Shown piece after piece: positions 1-24,547 of a stretch of 64,000 nucleotides of DNA. Where the stretch lies: positions 12,301,520 to 12,365,519 of the forward strand of contig OU744451.1 of NCBI GenBank assembly GCA_916610825.1, in the 5' to 3' direction. The translations under genes and the position numbers were made by a program. Numbering within the stretch: position 1 is the stretch's first letter; each line of letters opens with the position of its first letter. This stretch comes from Haliclystus octoradiatus. Taxonomy: Eukaryota > Cnidaria > Staurozoa > Stauromedusae > Haliclystidae. The notes below the pieces were generated by a model, which did not search any database, was not told the DNA's origin, and worked only from the letters and a program-made list of their open reading frames with translations.

Positions 1-329
1 AGAAAAATGATGTTAAATTTTATGCGATCAGTGCCAAGCAAATCCAGAAGAACACATTAAAAATGTTTCAAGATTCCAGAAGGTTAAACCTTTTTGTCAT
101 ACATTGGCTATGATTGACACAACTAATTCTTAACAATTGCTTTGTGTATCGACTTTTTGTTGTCGATAATGAAGACGCAATGATCGCATAAATATTTTTT
201 AATTAAGAGATTCCCTCTTTTAATATAAATACTATTGGTATTTCAATAAATTTCTTCATCTTCATCATGCAGATTTGTTTTAAATGTTGCTCACATAATG
301 TATTATTTGGGTAGAATTAAAATCGACCA

Positions 330-1920
330 CCGTACTTCATCAAGAGCAAGGTTTCTCTACCAAAGAGGGCAAAGTGTTGTATAATTATAAGCGGAAGTTA
401 GGAGGAAGAAGATTGAGAAGTGTTGTCGTAGTTTGATTATATTCATAGTTAAAGGGTCTGGGTGTAAATTGCTGCACGATTGATAAACTAGGTTTAGTTG
501 TACATAATTTTCATGCTGTCAAATCAGCTGTGTTCGATTGTTCTTTTGATAAAATATGTAATTGTGGTGTTTTATTGTAATTGGTTGATTGTAAAATGTG
601 GGACAATAGTTTGTAATGGCCCACACTGGTTTTAATCATTCTTGTATTTGTTGCCATAGGAGACAGATGTTTTTTTTGTATTCATTTAAATAAAATGGAG
701 AAATTTGGTATAATTGAATATTCTCTTCTTCTTGTTACGTCTGTGGTCACAGTGCAAGAATCAAACTTTTCCATTTTTGACTTTGAATCAATCAAACTGT
801 ATAGGCTACTATCCTTTTTATTGGTTCCAAAAGGTTCAACGTCGAGAACACTGAGTACTAATCTATTGGAGGGAGTACCATTCTCAGTTTACAACATAAT
901 TTAGTCATTCCTTAAAGCAGGCAGAGAACCTAATAGATGCAAGCATTAGCGGTAAGAAAAATTAGTTGTCCATTAGTTTGTGGAAGTTTATCAAAGTTGT
1001 TTGGTTTAATTCAAATCAGTGTTTAATTTTGTTCCTTCCCTCCTTCCCTTGTCTAGGTTTCATGTTAGGTACAGGTTTGTTTATTGATGTCAAATGATTG
1101 GTAAGTTTTATTGTTATTGATTTACATACTGTATTTTATACAGTGTATAGTTAATTCCACTGGTTATCAGTGTGAATGCCGCTTGGTTGGGTGATTGGGA
1201 GGCGTAATTTATTTATTTGGAGTGTGGCAGCTTTGTCAATAGAGCAGCAGCATACAGCAAGCAAACAGAAGCAGCAAATGGAAGAAAAAAAATATATAAA
1301 CAGTAAATGTAGAAGCAATAAATTCGATGCAGGCTGTCACAAAGTGTGGGATCCTGGAAACCTGGTTCCCAGAAGGCCAGCACAAAATCAGAAGGTTTCC
1401 AATCTTATCATGATTAGTTTCTTATTCAAAATGTATTATTTTTAGGTTTCATTATTTGTTATGTTTTGAAATCCATGCATCTTGCTTCAAAGTAAGTCAA
1501 ATTTCTGAAATTTCAAGATCAATTCTTCAAAATTATGAAGCATTATAAATTCAATCCCAGAAGGTTACAATTGAACATCGCAGTTCCTAAAAGATCAAAA
1601 CTTTTGTGACACCCTGATTCGATGGCATTCAGTATATATAGGGTGCACTGGTAGCTCAGTGGCAGAGTGTCTGCACTCTGTGCAGGACGCCAGGGTTCGA
1701 TTCCTCGTAGGTGCACACATGTTTGTATTTCTCTGTAAATCTGTTCATGTCCCCCAAATAAACAGGCACTTGTGCTTACGGGGTGACTGTCAGTTATATT
1801 ATCTTTAGTTAACTGAAAATGTAATATTATTTATATTATATAAATATAAAAGCAATAGATATAATCCCCACCAATCAAGCACCTACGCCAAGCTCATCAA
1901 TTGGATGAGTTTCATTTTGC
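330..1920 (+). repeat. Unnamed dispersed element, copy A, with complementary arms; interrupted by a tRNA-derived SINE
   Basis: This lies in the downstream part of HTATSF1. It shares an ordered set of landmarks with 9860-10560 and 25480-26215: a pyrimidine tract (1031-1049), GGTAAGT (1100-1106), a short palindrome CACTGGTTATCAGTG (1158-1172) and a G-rich arm GCTTGGTTGG (1181-1190). After a variable middle comes the complementary arm CCAATCAAGCACC (1871-1883) and a CTCATC..GATGAG hairpin (1893-1909). The left limit is approximate and rests on a GTATAATTATAAGCGGAAGT-like start also seen near 9880. There is no convincing coding capacity. It could be a solo LTR or a structured non-autonomous element. 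Confidence 0.55.
1638..1790 (+). mobile_element. tRNA-derived SINE-like insertion
   Basis: Positions 1638-1716 have a tRNA-like layout. Box A is TAGCTCAGTGG, an anticodon-like stem-loop TCTGC/GCAGG encloses ACTCTGT, box B is GGTTCGATTCC, and the 3' side ends in GTGCAC, close to the complement of the 5' GGTGCAC. Position 33 of the loop is C instead of T, and a non-tRNA body follows with CAAATAAACAGGCAC near 1760. I read it as a tRNA-derived SINE, not a functional tRNA gene. The 3' limit is approximate. It sits inside the middle region of repeat copy A. Confidence 0.6.
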
Positions 1921-1959
1921 TATAACTTTATTGCAACAGAAGCTTCAGTATGACTTTAT

Positions 1960-2050
1960 CCTGCGAAAAACAGTTCAGGAGTTCATGAACAGTTCATGAA
2001 CAGTTCATGAACATTAAATGGCCCCAGTTTTCATGAACTGTTCATGGACA
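1960..2050 (+). mobile_element. Truncated GTTCATGAAC-family MITE
   Basis: It begins CTGCGAAAAACAGTTCAGGA, the same terminal sequence as the complete MITE at 14262-14419. Three GTTCATGAAC units and an ATTAAATGGCCCC core follow. The right terminal inverted repeat is missing, so the copy is truncated. Confidence 0.65.
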
Positions 2051-2090
2051 CCAAAATGACCAACTAGTAACTACTCAAACTAACGCTTAC

Positions 2091-15940
<13,850 letters not shown>

Positions 15941-16143
15941 ATTTAGTCAAACAATTATTAAGAAAATGAGTTGGATATACTTTGGCATTTAAAACTGATA
16001 GTGTAACATGCCGCAAGCGACATTAATTTATTACTATCATTGCCAGACCTTATCCGTACATGTAGTTATGGGGCTTCAGCGCCCGAGGCTACAAGCCTCT
16101 TGTTAAATAACTAGGATTGTCCACCCGGAATCTTTAATTATAC

Positions 16144-16182
16144 CCAGAGCCATCTATTCTACATTGTAAATAGATGGCTCTG
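16144..16182. mobile_element. 39-bp minimal foldback element with 7-bp target duplication
   Basis: CCAGAGCCATCTATT, a 7-9 base loop, and TAAATAGATGGCTCTG form a near-perfect hairpin. ATTATAC flanks it on both sides (16137-16143 and 16183-16189). Its arms equal the terminal inverted repeats of the 282-bp MITE at 50948-51229. Confidence 0.7.
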
Positions 16183-17795
16183 ATTATACCTGCTGCCATA
16201 CTCTGGCTCTACCATAAGAACTACACCAACAACAAGGCAAAACCATGAAATTACCGTGAAAGTGTTGTGAAAACATCATGAAAATGTAAAAAGATAAAAC
16301 CACAAATTTTTTAAACCATGGATGAAAACATCCATATTCACGATATCAAATATGAAAATGCCTTGAAAATGCCATAAAAACGCAATGCAATTTCATTTTT
16401 TTTTATGGTTTTGATGGCAGTAGTGATATGAGGTACTTGATACGTAGCCTACTTATAAGAACATATATATCTAATACCCAGGTCCATATCTGAATATCTA
16501 CCTACTGCCCCGGCCTATAGTCTGACATGATCAGTGATCTACATAAGACCTATAAATATAATCATATTCTAGTGCAGAATTACCGATATGATGTAACCAA
16601 TCTAAGGACCATTTCTATAAATCTAAGACAATGTAAAATATCGGATGAAATAACTCCTAAGAGTTCCTATTGCATTCACCTATTACGAGTATGTAAGATG
16701 CGAATGTACACACTCCAGACACAATAGGATTAAAGAAACACATGAGTATTTAGCGATCTCCGAAATATATTTGCATCAATAAAAACGGATATTTTCCTTT
16801 GTAGATTTGTAATTACTGGCCATGCAAACCAGAGCCAATATAATCTATAGGAAGAAAATAAGATAAGAAATAGTGATTTGCGCCATGAGAGTAAGCAGGT
16901 GGACGTACATGTGATATGATATATGTACTGTATGGCTTAATATATCAGTTGTGTGCGTTTGCAGGATTTGTATAGATGTCATATTTTATAATATAGCATT
17001 AATATTCAAGAAGATGGTGAAGGTGTATGAGTTACTAAGGTGTACTTTGTACTATGTTGTATGAATATCTCATATTTTTTCTCGCCTCTATAGATCTTTA
17101 TCTGTTCTAATCTGAACGTTATAAAAAATTTAAGAAACTTAACTTTGGAAAATTTTTGAAATTATTTGAGAAGTCAATGAAATATTTTGTAAAAAAAAAT
17201 ACAGTTACATCATTATTATGCCGATTCCTTTGATTTATAAAGTATAGTACAGTAGTGTATAAACGGGCCAATGTTCCATTCGTTTTATATTGTTAGAATG
17301 TATGTGACACAATTAGTGCTGTACTTTATTGTAGTTCAATGAATATGTTGTAGATCATTTGAGATTTTTTCCTATTTTACAGTTTTGAATATTAAAACAC
17401 TTTGTAGAAAATATTTGATATTTTTGAAAAATTGTAAGAATATATTTGATATATTTGAAAAATTGTAAGAAACTTTGTACTACAGTTCTGTAGCCTAATT
17501 TGCTTGGTAAGTTGGTTTCATTTAAAAGAATTGACGTAAAAATCAGCTTAATTAGCATTCATTTCTCTCCGAAAATATCCTGCTTTGTTTTGGGCTTCAT
17601 TTTCATTGTTGGTAGTATATAAGACTAGTAATTCTGATTTGTTATCATCCAGCCAAATACGTATATCCTATGCGGCTTTGTCATTTGTGATTAAATTGTT
17701 ACAATAGTGTTCATGTGGTTTTCACACCGAGGAGCAAATACGCAAAGTACTCACACTGAGTAGTACTCATAAGCATACATGGACATCTGTTGCAG

Positions 17796-17927
17796 GTGAT
17801 TCAAAGTGTCTCAGAAGTGCGTACAGCTATAAATAGTGGACATGAACTTCCATTTCCTCATACTTACAACTCACAGGGGATGTGTGATCAAGAAGGCATT
17901 ATCCTCCAGGCAGAGAGCATTGTATAG
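17796..17927 (+). CDS. Possible terminal coding exon of an unrecognised gene
   Basis: Directly after a good 3' splice-site context (TCTGTTGCAG) an open frame starts VIQSVSEVRTAINSGHELPF, continues through PHTYNSQGMCDQEG and ends ILQAESIV-stop, 43 residues. The composition looks protein-like, but I do not recognise the family and found no convincing upstream exons between 15941 and 17795. It may be an exon of a small gene, an old retrocopy fragment or chance. Confidence 0.25.
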   Translation: MIQSVSEVRTAINSGHELPFPHTYNSQGMCDQEGIILQAESIV

Positions 17928-19053
17928 CTTGAATCCTGTGTGCTACTGACACTTTTTAGCCCACAATGCACTGAATCAGTTGTCAGCAGCACTTGTGCTT
18001 AATTTTTGAGTGAAGGTGGGAAATCTACCAATTTCCTGCCCCTTTTTTCAAGCGAAAGAAAGCAACTCACTATACGAGTACGATACATCATGTGCTACAT
18101 ATATCAGCTTGTATCAATAATCCATGGTATAGTGTATCGTATTTAAATTAAATACAGTGTCCTAACCATAGACTTACGTCAGTCTATGGTCCCAACATAA
18201 ATTTTATGAATTATAATATATGATATTTAATTATCTTTATTCTAATATTTAGTCTCTTTATTTCTTTAGTATAAATTTAGTATACGCCATATATAAAGCG
18301 ACACTTTGTTGTGGTGATGTCCGATGATTTTTAAGTCCTGAAAGTCTTAATTTTCTAATACAGTTTTATGAGGTTTTTCATTAATTTTGTTGCAAATTCA
18401 GAAGGTTTAGTACCCTATTTTAATGAAAATGAAATGGACCATTCCCATCGCAATAGCTTACATATTTTACGGCAGCTGTTCAAAATCAAATCTTACTTCT
18501 TGTCATTCTTTGAGACACAATGAGCCACAAATATAGACACAAGTAAAATAACCGATACAGTATAATATAATACAATCATATATAGGCTCAGAAGATGTTT
18601 CAGTTTTGCGAATCTCCTATTCTTTCGAGAAAGACTTCTTTGTGACATCATCAAACCTTTAAGTCTACATTAAAACTTTTTTCAAAGGACTGAAGTGTGT
18701 GACGTAGGTTACTTTCGGCGCGCAGAAGTAGTACCATGCCAATATTGAAGGCATTAGTTGAAAGACAAGCACGTGTATTTCATTATAATGCTGCATGCTC
18801 GTGTAGTGTTGTAGAGACATATTTCTGTTTATAATATTTATACTTGTATTGTACTATTTTAAACATGAACGGATTATCGGATCCCGTATCAGATTCATTA
18901 AAATTGGTCTTATTAATGCTTTTAATTGGAACCTTGGAACAGTTCCTTTAGCAAAGAACACAAGAATTACATTATTTTAATTAATTCGTGAAATGCCATT
19001 ATAAAATATAATTTGCAAATTGAAAACTTATATAACGAGCATTTATAACTTAC

Positions 19054-19318
19054 TTGCTGAGCTTCATCAATCAGGCCCGATACATATTGCTTTATCAAAA
19101 ATGTTGAAAGGGAATAATTAGGAACAACGAATCAGCTATTTTGAATAGCATCAATCATATTTCGCATATAGAATGTTGCCATTGTACGTACGTCCTATGC
19201 ACTACCATATACGCCACCCAAAACATTGTTAAAAACCTTTTTATTTTAATAATCAATAAACCTTTAGCCGTGCCTCTTCCAATTTTTCCCTTCTCTCATT
19301 GGTAGAACTAGAACTCAT
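19054..19318 (-). CDS. Possible first two exons of a small divergent gene next to ATP5PO
   Basis: Minus-strand exons 19318-19262 (MSSSSTNERREKLEEARLK) and 19089-19054 (QYVSGLIDEAQQ) join in phase 0. The second ends in a consensus donor GTAAGT, and the charged, helix-prone composition is protein-like. The first donor (GTTTAT) is weak, and I could not trace further exons leftwards. If real, the gene is head-to-head with ATP5PO, whose ATG is 347 bp away. Function unknown. Confidence 0.3.
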
Positions 19319-19664
19319 TATAACCAGATTAATTAAATCACTTTTACGCAACTAAATAAAACAACTGAATATGGGTTTTTCAATTTACAGGCTGTGGCCA
19401 TAGCCGCCAAGTGGGAGGGGTCCTATCAATTTTTATTTAACCGATAGTCACCCTTTTTCGATAGCGTTAAACGGGGGAATTTATCAAAAATAGTCCTGTG
19501 AATTTTGAAAATTTCCTACCATATCCGAAAATTGCACCCCATTAGGAACCCCCTTCTGTGATAATCCTTGTAATCTAGGTCGACCTAGTTAGCCCATAGC
19601 TCTAGCCCATATCCATCATGCATTGCGTTACTGATATCAAAAAGCCTCAATTTACCTCTCGAAC

Positions 19665-22600
19665 ATGGCTGCTCACACAAGAATCGCTGTGGCTACGGCT
19701 GCCAAACAAGTAAGGTTATTGTAGTGTTTCTGAACTTTCACGAATCTAACACGTACATTATAACTTACTATTCAGTAAATGAAAGCAACCGTTGCATTTG
19801 TTTGAAGATTTTCTTCCTTTGCTCTGATTTGACGATTCGAAATAAAGGAAAATGTTGGTTGGTTGATAGCCTAGCCTACCAGGGAGCTGGCTAGCCTAGG
19901 CAAGATGTCACTGTTCGTTGTGATTGATTATCACCATCTGACCAAATTCAAATTAAACCCCTTGATGATGAAATGATCAGTGCAGTATTTTAACGTTCAC
20001 CTGCAATTAAATACGACTGTAGGCATAGCCGTTAATTGAAATTTGAATGAGTGAATGCGAGCAGCGAGCCCAGGAGAAATCAGTTACACCAGGCTATTCG
20101 ATGGATGCATTTCGAAACTTTTATCTCGAAGTTATGCCAGGAATCCAAACAAAATATGTTGATCGGAGTGAATGGGCCTTGATAGTGTCTGATTGAGATA
20201 AACACATGATCCAGACTGCAGAGTTTGCTGTTTGCGGCTAAGATCTTAAGTTTTTGCCCAGCAAACCAGCATCAGTATACTACTATAAATGGAAACTAGA
20301 TGGTCCGAGCTTTCGTATGATATGTGTTTCATCTATATTGCATTTTGATAGCAAACACAAATCGAAAATTAAATTTTCACCATGAAATTACCTAATTTTC
20401 TCGTAATCTTTAGCGGGCTCTATTTTTTTCATTTTTTGACTAAATTATTTCAAACTTCGCCAAGTTGATATTCACTTCATTATCTTTTGGTAATATAAGT
20501 TTCATTAAATTCTGAGAGGGTGAGGGCTTTTCTGTTTGCGAGTTGACGTGGAGTGACCCAGCACCTGAGTAATTAAAGTTTAAAATTAGGTATTATTTTG
20601 ATATGAATAATGCTATTGCACTTGCAATTGGATATTTAGAACCCTGACTTTGAATCTGGTTGAATCTCTAGTTTGAAATTTTGATATTCCCCTTTCAAAT
20701 TGTTTAAAACCAACAAAGTGTCTAAAAACACAGTTGCCACCATAACTTTAGCTTGCAGGATGAAAACTATGTACATCGATAGTCCATGCATTGTAGGATT
20801 AGACCACTGGGCTTGTTCATTGCTGCTTTACTTTTCTCATGAAAAATAAATAATTTGTACGAAATTCTCATGGATGCTTATATTTTGAAATTTTAACATA
20901 ATGGAATATTTTAGACTTAAACTTCAAAATAAGTGATGGTGAGAAAGTCTTGAGAAACGTTGAGGAACAAACGACACCAACCCTGGAACATATAATTAAG
21001 GAAGGTGCTGCACAAGATGCACAGAAAATTTGATAAGATTTCATTTGAATTCTATGTAACACACCATGACGTAGAATTTTCAATACTATCCACTGTTTCA
21101 TTATAAGTCATGCTGTATTTTGGTTTTTTATTCAAGATGCGACTTTTCTCGACTGGTGCAGCCAGCTACAGCAAAGAGCTTGTCAAGGTTGGTTTTGTTA
21201 ATGCTTGTTTCTCAATCAACTTAGGAATTTACCATATTGAATCCCGAAGTTGACAAAGTCAATTATTTGATGATGGTTTGTCATCAATAGAGTAGAGATG
21301 CTCATTCAACAAACAAAACTTAAAGGTTTTTCTAATCATTTTGGTAGGTGAAATCAGACTTGTTTGCTTGCAAGGCATTGTTTTCTCATTTAAAATAGAT
21401 TTCTAAAATCAAAATGTTCCAGTTTTTTGAAAATTTTATTAGTGCTAAACTCTGAAAAATGTTCTTTAAAGACGGGGCACAATCTGTTAGTAAGATAAAG
21501 ATAAATAAATGATAAACAATTTATATACTACCCTGCAACTTTTATTAGCAAACTTGAATACCACGATCCTAGAAGTCAGTGAGCAAAATTGACCAAAAAC
21601 CAGAAGTTTGTAATTTTGTAAAACAAATTTAGTAAGATTTCTATAGACATTCTGACTTCTACAAAACTCTTCTGATTCTGAAGCGAGATTCCAATACAGT
21701 GGAACCTGTATATAACAGCCACCTACTATAGGTAGATAGGTGTTTTCAGGTTATACTTTTTATTGCAGCTCTAGGCTAGACCCAAATCTAGTAAAACACA
21801 TTCAAGTTTCTTCTTAATCAATTATCAGTGTATATGGCTGATACAGCTTGGGGGACACTTTGTGAAATATTTTGGGCACTGACTAATGATAGAAGTGAGA
21901 AATAGGGACACAAAAGTCGTCACATGGCAGGGGGTCAGTTAACATGCCACAAAATTATTTTGAAAAAAGTAAAGTCAAGAAGTTACACATTAGTCACTTC
22001 CAAAGGACAGAGTAAAAATTTCATTATTTTAATGTGTGCAAATTACAATATATGTTAATAATTTAATTACATGCATACAAGGAATACATATTTCATTGTA
22101 GTTATCCAATCAAATTGATTATTGTCTATGTTTGATGAAGCATATACAGTACCTATCTAAAAAATATAGTTAGTTAAATATAATATAAAAATATACAGTG
22201 AAACCTGTATATAACGGCCAGCTACGAGAGGTAGATAAATTGACCGCTATAGACAGGTGGCCTTTATATACAGGTTTGATTCAATAGAAAATACTATTTT
22301 AGACATTGGAAGAGTGACCACTATAGACAGGTGGCCGCTGTATAGAGGTGACCGTTATAACAGGTTTGACTGTAGTAATAATATTAAAAATATAAATATA
22401 TATATTAATATTATAAAAAATATCAAAACTTAATATTGGCAATCGAATAGTGCTCAATGCTAGTGAATAGCAGAGCGTAAATAATAATAATAATGAGAAG
22501 GTCAAGAAAGACACATTCTTTGGTTGCAGACCTTTACGGGAAAGGCGCGCGATCGCTCTCGAGCGCCTTATTTACAATTTTGGAGAGCGTTTAATAGAGC

Positions 22601-24515
22601 GCCTTGACAAAATAACAGTGTGATTTTTTACAACAATTGATACACCTTTCTGATTTCATAATAATATAATATAATAAAATTGGTAAACAAATTATCAAAA
22701 CTGTATCGGATCAATTTCAAACAAAACTGTTTTGAAAAATCTTTATAATCCAACGGTCAAACAAGTTTAATTGAGCACATGGTTTTCTTGACGTTGAAGT
22801 AAAATTGGTAAGAAAATGTATTGTCTTTAGCCAAACTGAAGACAGTTTAATTCAAACTAATAAATAATGAAATGTAATGATTTAATCAGCAGTGTATAAT
22901 TATATCGATGTAAAACTTTGTCTACGTCTTTTCCACTCGACCATCAATTAAAATTTCACTCGACTAACGGCGTGAAATTTGATCGCGTTGTTATGGGAAT
23001 ACATGCGCTATTGTTCTCAAACAATAGATTTCGAATAATGTTAATCGTATAGAATGATGTTGTTTACAATTTATGTCGCGTGAGTTTTTCGTAGATTTTT
23101 CTCTCGTTTTAAACTCTTTTAACCTTGTAGCCCTATCAGTTAAGAGTTTCACGAATGGAGTGCATTTTCAAAATTGATTTTGAAACAAGTAGAAATTTTT
23201 GAACGAAACAAAGTGTTTGGATAAACAATTTTTTCACAAAAAGTAAAAATATTATTTTAACAATAATGTATTTTAAATTGTTGACTGCAGTAAATTATTT
23301 TATTTTTTTTGCAAAAACTATCATGCATTGATTATGGCTTGATGATTAACAAGCCAAATCTGCTCTTTTTGATGTCAGTTATTAATGAACATTGACATTG
23401 GATTTTTCCAAAATCACTCTCCTACAGCTCTCCTTAGCATTTTGAGGAGAGTGATTTATCACTCTCCTTTCATTTAGTCCCGTAAAGGTCTGTGGTCGGA
23501 ACTCCAAGTTTCACGTTGTTAAACGATCATAAAAACAACAAAATTGATGACACGGAATTATAAGGCAATAAACAAAAATATATTAAGCGCTTCAACCTTT
23601 ATGTCAATGACACCCTTTTATTTGTATCTGGTAAAAGAATTAAATCTATTGAAAGCCATCTACAGTCAGATATAATTGCAGTTTACAGTTGGTTATCTAC
23701 CAACAAACCAAGTTTTAACACCGACAAAACTAAATCTGTTTTGATTGGTAATAGATCCCGTTCAAGGAATTTAAGTAGCAGTCTTAAACTCAAATTACAA
23801 AATAAAGATATTGAGCAAACTAAATAATTAAAATATTTAGGTTTAACTCTAGACTCATAAACATAAAGAAAAACACATACATACAATTGTCTCTAAAATA
23901 TATCCAGCAATTGCAGTTATAAAGTTTACAAGAAGATTTATACCCCAACATTCCAAGAAAATTTGATACAATACACTCGTGTTACCCCATTTAGATTATT
24001 GTTGTGTGGTATGGGGGACGTGCAATCAGAGTTTACTAGATTGCCTTTAACGTCTACAGAACAGAGGACTCGGTATGATACTTGGCTGCAATTATCGCAC
24101 TCCAATCGCTGATATGCACAATCAATTGGGCTGGCTGACTGTGCGAGAAAGAATACAACCGTCTAATCTGGATGCACAGAGTAGACAATGGCAATGTCCC
24201 CATACCAATTGGAAACTTTTTTATAAAGCATAGTGAGAAAAAAACACGATTTCAAGCAAACAATCATTTTTGAGTTCGATCTTGTCATCCCCGATCCTTT
24301 CAAGCTTCCAGTGTACACTGCACAAAGCAGAATATATTGAAATTTTATAATCCTTATTCTTTGTTTCAATACTTTTTATCTTTATAAATTTATGGTTAAT
24401 GTTCTCAGATACTACTTTCTTTTTGTAAATTAATGTTATTATTTTGAAACATTTTTGTTTCTGCTATTGCAGCCCCATGAAAAAAGCCTATTGGCTTATG
24501 GGCCCTGAATAAACA

Positions 24516-24547
<32 letters not shown>

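Larger units (their letters stand above)
15941..19664. other. HTATSF1-ATP5PO spacer
   Basis: 3.7 kb of AT-rich DNA between two divergently transcribed genes. Apart from the 39-bp hairpin element and the two weak exon candidates listed separately, I see no recognised gene or transposon. Both promoters should lie here, but no diagnostic core element stands out. Confidence 0.6.

Noticed and set aside
1638-1716. tRNA gene
   Set aside because: The anticodon loop lacks T33, the acceptor stem is imperfect, and a SINE-like body follows.
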